In this document: positions 42,669 through 51,581 of the stretch, one piece after another
How the letters are laid out: the number at the start of each line of letters is the position of its first letter
Numbering within the stretch: the first letter of the stretch is position 1
DNA from: Alphaproteobacteria bacterium
GTDB taxonomy: Bacteria > Pseudomonadota > Alphaproteobacteria > Rhizobiales > Xanthobacteraceae
Direction: 5' to 3'
Assembly (NCBI GenBank): GCA_037200445.1
Contig: JBBCGH010000001.1
Coordinates: 2,232,001-2,296,000, forward strand
Length of the DNA stretch: 64,000 nucleotides
Translations under genes and position numbers: made by a program
The notes under the pieces: model-generated
The model's database searches: none
What the model was told of the DNA's origin: nothing
What the model saw: the letters and a program-made list of their open reading frames with translations, nothing else

Positions 42669-43322
42669 CTAGGCGACTGCGCTCAAGTCGCGCACCACCT
42701 TCGCCGGCGCGAACTCCGGATACTCGTCCGGCAGGCTGGAGCGGTTGACCCACACGCAGTGGAAGCCGAACGCGGTTGCGCCCATCACGTCCCAGCGGTT
42801 CGACGAAACGAACGCGACGTCAGCGGGCGCGATGCTGAACCGGTCCGTCACCATCGCGTAGACGGCCGGCTGAGGCTTGTAGACACGGATGGTATCAACC
42901 GAGAGCGCCGCATCGAGGTCGCCGCCGATGCCGGCTGCGGTGATCGCGGCCTCGAGCATGCGCGGACTGCCGTTTGACAGGATCGCGGTCTTGGCGCCTC
43001 TCGCCCGCAGCGCGCCCAGGGCCTGACGTGCGTCGGGAAACGCATCGAGCTTGAAGTAGGCATCGAGCAGTCGCGCGCGCAGTGCGCGGTGGACCGTCGG
43101 ACATCGCGCAAACGCATAGTCCAGCGCGCGCTCGGTCAGCGTCCAGAAGTCGACGTAGTGCCCGGCCGCCGAGAGCATCCAGGCGTATTCGAGCTGCTTC
43201 GTCCGCCAGATTTCGGAGAAGCGGTCCGCCTCCGGTCCGGCCGCCTTGCGATGGCGCGCGATCGCGGCGTGCACGTCGAAGAGGGTGCCGTAGGCGTCGA
43301 AGACGAATACGCGAATGCTCAT
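42669..43322 (-). CDS. Haloacid dehalogenase type II (L-2-haloacid dehalogenase-like)
   Basis: From ATG 43322 the protein has 217 residues. VFVFDAYGTLFDVHAAIARH carries the nucleophile Asp, KTAILSNGSPRML the Ser/Asn motif, YKPQPAVYAMV the Lys, and VSSNRWDVMGATAFGFHCVWVNR the Asn/Trp/Asp set typical of the type II haloacid dehalogenase subgroup. It would hydrolyse 2-halocarboxylates with inversion, or act as a phosphatase-like relative. The longer frame to 43409 runs through an interspersed repeat and is not conserved-looking. It is a single gene. Confidence 0.86.
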   Translation of the reverse strand: MSIRVFVFDAYGTLFDVHAAIARHRKAAGPEADRFSEIWRTKQLEYAWMLSAAGHYVDFWTLTERALDYAFARCPTVHRALRARLLDAYFKLDAFPDARQALGALRARGAKTAILSNGSPRMLEAAITAAGIGGDLDAALSVDTIRVYKPQPAVYAMVTDRFSIAPADVAFVSSNRWDVMGATAFGFHCVWVNRSSLPDEYPEFAPAKVVRDLSAVA

Positions 43323-43336
43323 GGAAGTACTCCAGC

Positions 43337-43489
43337 CGTCATCCCGGCCAAGCAGCCGAAGGCTGCGCGAGCCAGGACCCAGTAGACACCGGCGGATGAT
43401 AACTCGCACGACCTGCGTTTACGGGATCCCGGCTCTCGCTTCGCTCGCCCGGGATGACGATCGGGGGAAACGCTCGCCCGGGATGACAG
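43337..43489. repeat. Intergenic inverted-repeat element, GTCATCCCGG family (copy d)
   Basis: CCGTCATCCCGGCC at the left pairs with CCCGGGATGACG ending 43459, and a second CCCGGGATGACAG ends at 43489. The right end is therefore duplicated, with a CTCGCCCGGGATGAC unit repeated about 30 bp apart. It lies between divergent genes, the dehalogenase and the aminotransferase. Confidence 0.82.
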
Positions 43490-43591
43490 CGGAGGGGACG
43501 CGACGACCCTGATGTCAGCCATCAGCGATTTTCATGGGCGAAATCGTGTAGAACGCCGTAGAAACGTCGCGCAATTTGAAGGAGCGCGCCC

Positions 43592-44458
43592 ATGGCGGCG
43601 AACGGCTGGTCCAGAACCTGGACCTTCTACGAGGGCGACTGGCACGAGGGCAATATCGGCATCGTCGGTCCGCGAACGCACGCATTGTGGCTGGCCTCCT
43701 CGGTGTTCGACGGCGCACGCGCCTTCGAGGGGGTGACGCCCGACCTCGACCTGCACTGCGAGCGCATCAACAACTCCGCGCCGAAACTCTCGCTCAAGCC
43801 GCTGACGACTAAAGAGACCTGGATGGGTCTCGTGGCCGACGGCCTGAAGCGGTTCGACAAGAACACGCCGCTCTATATCCGCCCGATGTACTGGGCCGAG
43901 CACGGCGCGACGCTGACCGGTGTTTCGCCCGACCCCGAATCGACGCGCTGGTGTCTTTGCCTCTATGAAACGCCGATGCCGCCGGAGTCCGCCGGGCTCT
44001 CGATCACGCTCTCGCCGTTCCGCCGTCCGACCATCGAATGCATGCCGGTGGACGCCAAAGCCGGTTGCCTCTATCCGAACAACGGGCGCGCGCTCGTCGA
44101 GGCGAACGCGCGCGGCTTCGACAACTGCCTGCTCGCCGACATGCTGGGCAACGTTGCGGAGCTTGCCACCGCGAATATCTTCTTTGCCAAGGACGGTGTC
44201 GTGTACACGCCGGCCGCCAACGGCACGTTCCTCTCCGGCATCACGCGCCACCGCACCATCAAGCTGATGCGCGATGCCGGTGTGCCCGTCGTGGAGGGCT
44301 CGTTCCGCTATTCCGATTTCCAGAATGCCGACGAGATTTTCTCCACCGGCAACTATTCGAAGGTGATGGCGATCGTGCGCATCGACGACCGCTCGCTGCA
44401 GCCCGGGCCGTTCTATCGCAAGGCGCGCAAGCTCTACTGGGATTTTGCACACCACTGA
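43592..44458 (+). CDS. Class IV aminotransferase (branched-chain aminotransferase type)
   Basis: The 288-residue fold-type IV PLP enzyme has VFDGARAFEGVTPDLDLHC (N-terminal start of the family), LYIRPMYWAEHGA, the PLP lysine in VDAKAGCLYPNNG, and GFDNCLLADMLGNVAELATANIFF with TFLSGITRHRTIKL after it. It would transfer amino groups to branched-chain or related 2-oxo acids. The EGSGEN-type motif of typical BCATs is replaced by ELATANIF, so it may be a related D-amino acid or BCAT-like transaminase. AAGGAGCGCG precedes ATG 43592. The next gene begins 9 nt after its stop. Confidence 0.85.
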   Translation: MAANGWSRTWTFYEGDWHEGNIGIVGPRTHALWLASSVFDGARAFEGVTPDLDLHCERINNSAPKLSLKPLTTKETWMGLVADGLKRFDKNTPLYIRPMYWAEHGATLTGVSPDPESTRWCLCLYETPMPPESAGLSITLSPFRRPTIECMPVDAKAGCLYPNNGRALVEANARGFDNCLLADMLGNVAELATANIFFAKDGVVYTPAANGTFLSGITRHRTIKLMRDAGVPVVEGSFRYSDFQNADEIFSTGNYSKVMAIVRIDDRSLQPGPFYRKARKLYWDFAHH

Positions 44459-44466
44459 GACTCGCC

Positions 44467-45678
44467 ATGAAAGTCAGGCCGTGCTCCAACACCGATGAGA
44501 TGCGCGCCGCCATGGCGCCGATCTGGCACTATTTCGGCCTGAACCTGCCGACCGACGACGCGATCAAGCATTTCAAGCGCGTGCTGCCGCATGAGCGCGT
44601 GCATGCAGGCTTCGACGGTGAGAAGATCGTCGCCGGCACGGCTGCATTTCCGTTGGATCTCGTCATTCCGGGCGGGCAGGTGAAGGCGGCCGGCGTCACC
44701 GTCACGGGTGTGCTGCCGACGCATCGCCGCCGTGGCTACCTGCGCGCCATGATGCGCTCGCTCATCGATGACGCTCGTGCGCGCGGCGAGCCGGTCGCGA
44801 TGCTGTGGGCGACGGAAGACACGATCTACGGCCACTTCGGCTACGGCATGGCGTCGATGGCGGCGGAGATCGACGTGCCGCGTGACCGGGCGAAGCCGTT
44901 TGCGCCTGTCGCTTCGCCCGGAGAAACCCGGCTGGTGCCGCTCGACGAGGCGGAGCCCCTGGTCGCGCCCATCTACGACCGCGTCGCGCGCGTCACACCG
45001 GGCATGTTCGCGCGCTCATCCGAATGGTGGCAGGACCGGGTGCTCAACGACATGGAGTGGAAACGGCGCGGCGGCGGCTTTCTCCAGTGCGCGGTGCTGG
45101 AGATCGGCGGCAAGCCCGCAGCCTACGCGCTCTATCGGGTGAATACCTTCATCGAGCGCGGGCTGCAGAGCGGCAACATCTTCGTCGTCGAGGCGATGGG
45201 CGACACGCCCGAAGCCACGAACGCGATCTGGCGCTATCTGCTCGATATCGACTGGCTCGCGCGGGTGAAGGCGAACCTCCTGCCGCTTGATCATCCGCTG
45301 CTGCTGTCGCTGGCCGACCCGCGCCGGCTGAATTTCCTGGTACGCGAAGGGCTCTGGATTCGCCCGATCGACATTGGCGCGGCATTTTCGGCGCGCGGCT
45401 ACGCGACGGACGATGCAATCGTGGTCGATGTCACCGACGAGTTCTGCCCCTGGAATGCCGGACGCTGGCGCATCGGGCGCGGCGCGGCGGAAAAGACCAA
45501 CGCCGAGCCGGACCTGTCCTGCGATGTCGCCTCGCTCGGCTGCGTCTATCTCGGGGGTTTCACGTTCGCGCAGCTTGCGCGCTCGCTGCGGATGAAGGAA
45601 ATGCGTGCTGGCGCAATCGCGTGCGCCGATGCAATGTTCCGCTCCGATCGCGCGCCCTGGTGCCCCGAGATATTCTGA
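44467..45678 (+). CDS. Eis-like two-domain GNAT acetyltransferase
   Basis: From ATG 44467 the protein has 403 residues, with an N-terminal GNAT domain (VTVTGVLPTHRRRGYLRAMM carries the acetyl-CoA loop, YGHFGYGMASMAAEI follows), a second GNAT-like central domain and a C-terminal SCP2-like domain (LGCVYLGGFTFAQLARSLR). This Eis organisation occurs in proteins that acetylate lysine or aminoglycosides with hexameric assembly. The natural substrate is not evident here. It starts 9 nt after the aminotransferase and 9 nt before the DUF3297 gene, so the three form an operon. Confidence 0.85.
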   Translation: MKVRPCSNTDEMRAAMAPIWHYFGLNLPTDDAIKHFKRVLPHERVHAGFDGEKIVAGTAAFPLDLVIPGGQVKAAGVTVTGVLPTHRRRGYLRAMMRSLIDDARARGEPVAMLWATEDTIYGHFGYGMASMAAEIDVPRDRAKPFAPVASPGETRLVPLDEAEPLVAPIYDRVARVTPGMFARSSEWWQDRVLNDMEWKRRGGGFLQCAVLEIGGKPAAYALYRVNTFIERGLQSGNIFVVEAMGDTPEATNAIWRYLLDIDWLARVKANLLPLDHPLLLSLADPRRLNFLVREGLWIRPIDIGAAFSARGYATDDAIVVDVTDEFCPWNAGRWRIGRGAAEKTNAEPDLSCDVASLGCVYLGGFTFAQLARSLRMKEMRAGAIACADAMFRSDRAPWCPEIF

Positions 45679-45687
45679 GCTTTGGAA

Positions 45688-45939
45688 ATGAGTGAGACGC
45701 CACCCGACCGCCTCTCGACCGATCCCGACAGCCCTCACTACGACGAGGCGCTGCTGGAGCGCGGCATCGGCATTCGTTTCGCCGGCCAGGAGAAGACCAA
45801 TGTCGAGGAATATTGCGTGAGCGAGGGCTGGATTCGCGTCGCTGCCGGCAAGGCGCTGGACCGCAAGGGCAAGCCGCTGACCATCAAGCTGAAAGGTCCG
45901 GTCGAGGCGTATTTTCGGGAAGAGAAGGCCGACGGGTAG
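45688..45939 (+). CDS. DUF3297 family small protein
   Basis: The 83-residue protein begins MSETPPDRLSTDPDSPHYDE, followed by RGIGIRFAGQEKTNVEEYCVSEGWIRVA (the conserved centre of DUF3297) and KGKPLTIKLKGPVEAYF. This family is found in many proteobacteria, is soluble, and has no known function. ATG 45688 is 9 nt after the GNAT stop; TTG 45682 is in frame but less likely. It is the last gene before an interspersed repeat. Its size and sequence are normal for the family. Confidence 0.85.
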   Translation: MSETPPDRLSTDPDSPHYDEALLERGIGIRFAGQEKTNVEEYCVSEGWIRVAAGKALDRKGKPLTIKLKGPVEAYFREEKADG

Positions 45940-45940
45940 A

Positions 45941-46100
45941 CTGTCATCCCGGCCAAGCGACCACCCGGATCGGCGCTCCGCGCCGTCCGAGTGCAGGCTC
46001 CGCCCGCGCGAGCCGGGACCCATAAAACACAGGCCTGTCCATGTTACACGATGGGTCCCGGGTCTCCTGACGCCTGCGGCGTCAGTCGCCCGGGATGACA
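45941..46100. repeat. Intergenic inverted-repeat element, GTCATCCCGG family (copy e)
   Basis: CTGTCATCCCGGCC at 45941 pairs with GCCCGGGATGACA ending 46100. The first about 72 bp match the element at 11975 with about five differences, which defines a subfamily. It lies between convergent genes (DUF3297 and SOD) and starts 1 nt after the DUF3297 stop. Confidence 0.85.
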
Positions 46101-46108
46101 ACGAGGGA

Positions 46109-46711
46109 CTACGCCCCTGCCTTGCCGTACATCTCCTCGACGTGTTCCCAGTTGATCAGGCTTTCCCAAAACGCCTTGAGGTAATCCGGACGGCGATTGC
46201 GATAGTCGATGTAATAGGAGTGCTCCCACACATCGCAGCCGAGGATCGGGGAGGCGCCCTTGACCAGCGGGCTCTCGCCATTCGGCGTCTTGTCGATGAC
46301 GAGCTTGCCGTCCTTCACGGCGATCCAGCACCAGCCGGAGCCGAACTGGGTCACGCCCGCCTGGATGAAATCTTCCTTCGCCTTGGCGACGCCGCCGAGA
46401 TCCTTGTCGATCGCGGCCTTGAGCTTTCCCGGAATCTTGTCGCCGCCGCCGCCCGGCTTCATCCACTTCCAGAAATGGATGTGGTTGTAGTGCTGGCCCG
46501 CATTGTTGAACACGGCCGGGTTCTTGCCGTGCGAGCCCTTCACGATCTCTTCGAGCGGCTTTCCCTCCCACTTGGTGCCCTTGAGCGCATTGTTGCCGTT
46601 GGTGACATAAGCCTGATGGTGTTTGTCGTGGTGAAACTCGAGCGTCTCCTTCGACATGGTGGGGCCGAGCGCATCGTGTGCATAAGGAAGAGGGGGCAAC
46701 TCAAAGGGCAT
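46109..46711 (-). CDS. sodB: Iron/manganese superoxide dismutase
   Basis: The 200-residue protein has FELPPLPYAHDALGPTMSKE at the start, the metal His in LEFHHDKHHQAYV and NHIHFWKWM, and the Asp/His pair in GCDVWEHSYYIDY, with the Gln in GAGVTQFGSGWCW-type position (QFGSGW). It disproportionates superoxide in the cytoplasm. The GVTQFGSGWCWI stretch and the YAHDALGPTMSKET pattern fit the iron-type group, but metal specificity needs structural comparison. ATG 46711 follows AAGGAG; the upstream frame to 46837 is unlikely. It is monocistronic. Confidence 0.93.
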   Translation of the reverse strand: MPFELPPLPYAHDALGPTMSKETLEFHHDKHHQAYVTNGNNALKGTKWEGKPLEEIVKGSHGKNPAVFNNAGQHYNHIHFWKWMKPGGGGDKIPGKLKAAIDKDLGGVAKAKEDFIQAGVTQFGSGWCWIAVKDGKLVIDKTPNGESPLVKGASPILGCDVWEHSYYIDYRNRRPDYLKAFWESLINWEHVEEMYGKAGA

Positions 46712-46912
46712 GGTCAACTCCTTGGGGATCGGGACCGCGTCGGCTCGCCACTGGAGGGGGCGAGTTCCATCGTCTAGATAGGCCGGGCCACGCCCCGCGG
46801 CAACGCTGTTGTTCCTTGAGCCGTGTCGCCCGCGCAACGGTCAGCGCCTATCGCCTTGGAAACACTTGCCCCGCCGTGCAGGTTCCTGAAATGTGTCAGG
46901 GGGGTAGCCTGA

Positions 46913-47578
46913 ATGTACCTGGTGTTGGTTGTTGTCGGCGCGGTGCTGGCGGCGGCCGGTGTCGCGATGATGCGATCCGGGATGCCGCTCGAGGACATGT
47001 CCAGTGTCGCGCTGTTCGTCTCGGGCATCGTGGCGCTCGTGGGAGCGCTCGTGATCGGGGCGCTCGCCGTCGTCGCGCGTACTTTGGGGCGCATTGCCGA
47101 GCGGATGGAGATTCAGCCACTGCCGCTTCCGCCGGTTGTGGCCGTCGGCCGGGAGGACCCGGCCCCGCGTGCGGCGCGGTCCCCCGCGCCCGCCGCCGCG
47201 ATGGGTGCGGCCCGGCCTTCGCTGCTCGGCTGGCTCGGGCGGGGGAGTGCGCCAACGCCGGCGCGCGCCGCGCAACCGCCGCCCGCAATACCCGCCGCCG
47301 AACCCGCGCCGGCTTCCGTCGACCTCGCGCCGCTCACCCGGATCGTGGAGCCGAGCGTGGCTACGCCGCCTCCGCCGGCGACCCCCGCGGCGATGTCTGC
47401 GCCAAAGCCGGCCGTGTCACAGAACGGCGCGGCGAGCACCGTCTATCGCTCCGGCGTGATCGACGGGATGGCCTATACGCTGTTCATGGACGGCTCGATC
47501 CAGGCCGAGCTGCCGCAGGGAACGGTCAAGTTCGGCCATATCGACGACCTGCAGAAGTATCTGCTGGGTAATCGGTAG
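46913..47578 (+). CDS. Membrane-anchored protein with Pro/Ala-rich linker, unknown function
   Basis: The 221-residue protein has two N-terminal membrane helices (YLVLVVVGAVLAAAGVAMM and VALFVSGIVALVGALVIG). A long Pro/Ala-rich linker follows (about residues 70-165). The C-terminal domain of about 45 residues has YRSGVIDGMAYTLFMDGSIQ and GTVKFGHIDDLQKYLLGN. The small C-terminal domain looks conserved and probably is the functional part at the cytoplasmic face. No family name is recognised with certainty. It stands alone between the SOD and a binding-protein gene. The GC skew and proline content come from the linker only. Confidence 0.72.
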   Translation: MYLVLVVVGAVLAAAGVAMMRSGMPLEDMSSVALFVSGIVALVGALVIGALAVVARTLGRIAERMEIQPLPLPPVVAVGREDPAPRAARSPAPAAAMGAARPSLLGWLGRGSAPTPARAAQPPPAIPAAEPAPASVDLAPLTRIVEPSVATPPPPATPAAMSAPKPAVSQNGAASTVYRSGVIDGMAYTLFMDGSIQAELPQGTVKFGHIDDLQKYLLGNR

Positions 47579-47688
47579 GGCGCGATGGCGGAATAGCTGC
47601 CCAACTCGTCGCGGTCGGGGATGCCCCATTCCGACATCCGCGTGAGCTGCTAATATCGATTGTTGCTCAAGACGCCAATGGGGCTCCC

Positions 47689-48441
47689 GTGGCAATTCTC
47701 CGGATCGCAGCAATTTCCATCGTTCTCGCATTTGCGCACCTCGCTGGCGCCCGGGCATCCGAAATTACCCTCTGGACGCAACGCGCCATCGCCACCGTGC
47801 TTGCGGAAGTCGGTCCACAATTCGAACAGCAGACGGGTCACAAGGTTAAGGTGACTTCCGATCTGACCGCGCGCTTTCTGCAAAGGATCGATGCGGGCGA
47901 ACACTTCGACATCATCGTTTCGGCGGCCCCTGACCTCATGGATGGTCTGGTCCGGCGCGGCAAAATCGTCGCGGAGTCGCGCACCCCGCTGGTGCGTTCC
48001 GGCATCGGAGTCGAAGTACGCGCTGGCGCCCCGAAACCCGACATCAGTTCGGTCGATGCCTTCAAGCACGCACTGCTGAATGCACAATCGATCGGCTATC
48101 TGCCAGCCGGCAGCGGCACGTATATCGCCGTGATGCTTGAACGGCTGGGGATTGCCGACGCAATCAAGGCCAAGGTCACGCGGCCGGACAGAGACATCGT
48201 GTCGGAAATGGTTGCCAGGGGCGAACTCGAAATCGGGATGGTGGTGATCACGCAGATATTGACGACGCCTGGCGTCGATTTCGTCGGGCCGCTTCCACCG
48301 GAACTGCAGCACTATGTCGAGTTTGTCGCCGGGGTAAGCACTGAGTCGAACGTGCGTCCAGCGGTCACGGAGCTGCTCAAGTTCCTGAAGGGACCGGTTG
48401 CCATTCCGGTTATCCGCGCCCAGGGGATGGAGCCGCTCTGA
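47689..48441 (+). CDS. ModA-like periplasmic substrate-binding protein
   Basis: The 250-residue protein has a Sec signal (RIAAISIVLAFAHLAGARA). A type II binding-protein core follows, with LWTQRAIATVLAEVGPQFEQ, HFDIIVSAAPDLMDGLVRRG and PAGSGTYIAVMLERLGI. It resembles molybdate/tungstate-type or related small-anion binding proteins (PBPb/ModA-like), often found as orphans in rhizobia. No permease or ATPase gene is adjacent, so it may act as an orphan sensor or chaperone. The start is GTG 47689. ModA ligand residues were not verified. Confidence 0.72.
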   Translation: MAILRIAAISIVLAFAHLAGARASEITLWTQRAIATVLAEVGPQFEQQTGHKVKVTSDLTARFLQRIDAGEHFDIIVSAAPDLMDGLVRRGKIVAESRTPLVRSGIGVEVRAGAPKPDISSVDAFKHALLNAQSIGYLPAGSGTYIAVMLERLGIADAIKAKVTRPDRDIVSEMVARGELEIGMVVITQILTTPGVDFVGPLPPELQHYVEFVAGVSTESNVRPAVTELLKFLKGPVAIPVIRAQGMEPL

Positions 48442-48534
48442 TCGCGGCACCGCGGTGATGGCGAAAGTGCACGTCGGCTTCTGGCCTCTCGCGCCATGTC
48501 GTGGCATTGCAGAACGGATCTATGAGCCCACGTC

Positions 48535-50652
48535 CTAGCTCGTCTGTGCACCCACAACATCAATCGCGAACGCATAGGACAACGCAACCTCCTTCAATCG
48601 ATCGAAGCGTCCGGCAGCGCCGCCGTGGCCCGCTTCCATGTTGGTACGCAGCGCGATCAGATTGCTTGCCGTGTTGAGCTCGCGCAGCTTCGCGACCCAC
48701 TTCGCCGGCTCCCAATAGGTCACGCGCGGATCGGTCAGCCCTGCGAGCACGAGCAGCGCCGGATAGTCCTGCGCGCGCACGTTGTCGTAGGGCGAGTAGC
48801 CGACCATGATGCGAAACGCATTCGCATCGGTGATCGGGTTGCCCCATTCCTGCCACTCGGGCGGCGTGAGCGGCAGCGTGTCGTCGAGCATGGTGTTCAT
48901 CACATCGACGAACGGCACTTCGGCGATGATGCCGCCGAAGAGGTCGGGCCGTATGTTCGCGATCGCGCCCATCAGCATGCCGCCGGCCGATCCGCCATGC
49001 GCGATGATCTTGCCCGGCGCCGCATAGCCGGTCGCGAGCAGGTGCTCGGCGGCCGCAATGAAGTCGGTGAAGGTGTTCGGTTTCTTCGTGAGCTTGCCGT
49101 CCTGGTACCAGTGCCAGCCCTTGTCGGTCCCGCCGCGGATATGCGCGATCGCATAGACGAAGCCGCGATCGACCAGCGACAGGCGGCCGGTCGAGAACGA
49201 TGCGGCGATCGCATGGCCATAGGCGCCGTAGCCGTAGAGCAACAGCGGCGGGGTGCCGTCCGGCTTCACGTCGCGGCGGTGCAGGATCGAGATCGGCACC
49301 ATCTCGCCGTCGGGGGCGCGGGCCTCGATCCGCCGCGTCACGTAGGCAGCGGGATCGTGTCCGCTCGGCACCTCCTGCCGCTTGCGCAAGGTCCGTGCAC
49401 GCGTCTTCAGATCGTAGTCCCACACCTCGCTGGGTGTGGTCATGGACGAATAGTAGAAGCGCAGGCGGTCGGTGACGAACTCGTCGCCGCCGTCGGCACC
49501 GAGCGCATAGGCTTCTTCCGGAAACGAGATCGTGTGCTCTTCGCCGCTCGCGATATGCCGCACCACGATGCGCGGCAGACTGTTCTCGCGCTCGAGCCGG
49601 ATCAGCCAGTCCGACAGCACGATCGTGGCAAGCACGAAGATGCCGCGCCGGTGCGGGATGAGGTCGCGCCAGTTTTCACGGCCTGGATGGGCCAGCGGCG
49701 CGAGCATGACCTTGAAGTCCTCGGCCTTGTCGGCGTTGGTGCGGATCACGAGGCGTTCTTCGCCATCCCAGCTTGGATGATATTCGACATCGTACTGCAC
49801 CGACGTCTCGCGCGCCGTGACAAGGCGGGGCTTTGCATCTGGCTCCGCCAGATCGATGAGCCAGCATTCGGACGTCTCGTGATCGGCAACCGAGATCGCC
49901 GCATAGCGCCCGGACTGCAGCCCGGCGAGGGAGATGAAAAACCGGCTGTCCTGTTCCTCGTAGACCAGCGTGTCGTCCGCCGCTGGGGTGCCGAGCCTGT
50001 GCCGGTAAACGCGCGAGGGCCGGTGGTTGGCATCGAGCCGCACGTAATAGACGGCGGTTGAGTCCGCGCTCCACACGACAGAGCCTTCGAGGTCCGGAAT
50101 TTCATCCGGCAGATCGCGACCGGTGGAAAGATCGCGCACGTGCAGCGTGTCGTACTCCGAGCCCTTGTCGTCGGCCGACCAGGCGAGCAGCTTGTGGTCG
50201 GGCGAATGGGCGCTGCCGTCGAGCTGAAAGTAGGCCTTGCCCGCCGCGAGTGCGTCGCCGTCGAGGAGTTCCTGTTCGGGGCCGCCGTCGCGCGGCTGGC
50301 GGCACAGGACCGGATGTTGCCCGCCTTCGCGATAGCGCACGTAATAGGCGTGCGGCCCGTCGGGGCTCGGCACCGTGGAGTCGTCCTCCTTGATGCGGCC
50401 CTTCATTTCGGCGAACAGCGTTTTCTGCAGCGCTTGCGTGTGCGCAAGCGCTGCAGCCGTATAGGCGTTCTCGGCCTCCAGATAGTCGCGGATTTTCGGC
50501 TCGAGCGCCGAAGGGTCGCGCATCACCTCGCGCCAGTTGTCGGCGCGGAGCCACGCATAGTCGTCCGCGAGCGTGCTGCCGTGCCAGCGCGATGTTTTGG
50601 CCTGCCGCTCGGCCCGCGGCGCGGGAGGAAGGCGTCTGGTGCGCTCGAGCAT
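48535..50652 (-). CDS. Oligopeptidase B-like S9 family serine peptidase
   Basis: The 705-residue protein has an N-terminal beta-propeller (LEGSVVWSADSTAVYYVRLD, SRFFISLAGLQSGRYAAIS and similar blades to about residue 410). The C-terminal alpha/beta hydrolase domain has the nucleophile Ser in IIAHGGSAGGMLMG, the Asp in LVLAGLTDPRVTYWEP and the His in NMEAGHGGAAGRF. It cleaves peptides after basic residues in the cytoplasm or periplasm, as PtrB does; no signal peptide is seen. It is a single gene, divergent from mucR. Confidence 0.93.
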   Translation of the reverse strand: MLERTRRLPPAPRAERQAKTSRWHGSTLADDYAWLRADNWREVMRDPSALEPKIRDYLEAENAYTAAALAHTQALQKTLFAEMKGRIKEDDSTVPSPDGPHAYYVRYREGGQHPVLCRQPRDGGPEQELLDGDALAAGKAYFQLDGSAHSPDHKLLAWSADDKGSEYDTLHVRDLSTGRDLPDEIPDLEGSVVWSADSTAVYYVRLDANHRPSRVYRHRLGTPAADDTLVYEEQDSRFFISLAGLQSGRYAAISVADHETSECWLIDLAEPDAKPRLVTARETSVQYDVEYHPSWDGEERLVIRTNADKAEDFKVMLAPLAHPGRENWRDLIPHRRGIFVLATIVLSDWLIRLERENSLPRIVVRHIASGEEHTISFPEEAYALGADGGDEFVTDRLRFYYSSMTTPSEVWDYDLKTRARTLRKRQEVPSGHDPAAYVTRRIEARAPDGEMVPISILHRRDVKPDGTPPLLLYGYGAYGHAIAASFSTGRLSLVDRGFVYAIAHIRGGTDKGWHWYQDGKLTKKPNTFTDFIAAAEHLLATGYAAPGKIIAHGGSAGGMLMGAIANIRPDLFGGIIAEVPFVDVMNTMLDDTLPLTPPEWQEWGNPITDANAFRIMVGYSPYDNVRAQDYPALLVLAGLTDPRVTYWEPAKWVAKLRELNTASNLIALRTNMEAGHGGAAGRFDRLKEVALSYAFAIDVVGAQTS

Positions 50653-50857
50653 GCGGGGTTCCGGCCATGGAGGAAGTAGTTGGCGCCAGAGCTAGGCGGC
50701 GCTCCCGGCGAGAACAAGGCGGCCTTAAGGAAATGCCAACACGGTGCTGGCCTGCGGTCACTGTTCCGCGACATCAAGTCGCGACAGAATATGCGGCCGA
50801 ATGTTCAACAAAACGCGATGTCTTCAAGGATTTCATGCCGAAAACCGGTCAATGAAC

Positions 50858-50885
50858 TTGAATAGGCGATCTCGAATACTATAGA
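50858..50885 (+). promoter_or_regulatory. Probable sigma-70-type promoter of the mucR-like gene
   Basis: TTGAAT (50858-50863) and TATAGA (50880-50885) are separated by 16 bp. They lie about 40 nt upstream of ATG 50927 in an AT-rich part of the otherwise GC-rich gap. MucR-type regulators usually repress their own AT-rich promoters, so autoregulation here is plausible but not shown by a specific site. Confidence 0.45.
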
Positions 50886-50926
50886 ATTCACGTAATTCCG
50901 CTCGCGCCCGATTCCGGATCTGGTCC

Positions 50927-51343
50927 ATGAATGATACCCCCAGCGGCAGCTACATCTCGCTCACTGCCGACATCGTGTCGGCCTACGTGAGCAACAACAC
51001 GGTTTCGGCGAACGACATCCCCAGCCTGATCAGCCAAGTCCATTCCGCACTGATGCGCGTTTCCGGGGGGCAGAGCGATTCGCAACCCGAGCCGCTCAAG
51101 CCGGCCATCTCGGTGAAGAAATCGATCACGCCCGACTATCTGGTCTGCCTCGAGGACGGCAAGAAGTTCAAATCCCTGAAGCGCCACCTGCGCACGCAAT
51201 ACAACATGACGCCGGAAGCCTACCGCGAGAAATGGGGCCTTCCGCCCGACTATCCGATGGTGGCCCCGAATTATGCGGCGGCCCGGTCTCAGCTCGCCAA
51301 GCAGATGGGCCTCGGCCAGCAGCGGCGGCGGCGCTCGAAGTAG
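50927..51343 (+). CDS. mucR: MucR/Ros-family zinc-finger transcriptional regulator, altered zinc site
   Basis: The 138-residue protein is MucR-like: [15 protein letters not shown] at the N-terminus, then [20 protein letters not shown], and [20 protein letters not shown] with the basic tail GQQRRRRSK. The Ros-type zinc ligands would be Cys74, Asp77, His87 and His91, but residue 91 is Gln (codon CAA at 51197-51199), so the fourth ligand is lost, as in some Mesorhizobium Ros homologues without zinc. It acts as a H-NS-like repressor of AT-rich DNA and as a cell-cycle-linked regulator. It lies upstream of the DnaA-domain-like gene. Confidence 0.92.
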   Translation: MNDTPSGSYISLTADIVSAYVSNNTVSANDIPSLISQVHSALMRVSGGQSDSQPEPLKPAISVKKSITPDYLVCLEDGKKFKSLKRHLRTQYNMTPEAYREKWGLPPDYPMVAPNYAAARSQLAKQMGLGQQRRRRSK

Positions 51344-51581
51344 CCAAACCGCCAGATTGAGCCGGCCTGGCCGCTCCGCGGCGTGGAATATGCAACCTTT
51401 TCCCCAGCCTGCCGGGAGCGGGAACCTCCACAAACGAATGCCGGGTCAGTGACTTAGCTCTCCCGCTCGTAGGATAGATTTCTTTGGCGCTGGATTTCGT
51501 TCCAAACGCGAGAAATAAGTTATCCCCGCCACCCCGGGTTGGTCTTATCTTGCAGGGAATCGAAGCCTGCAGGAGGAATAG

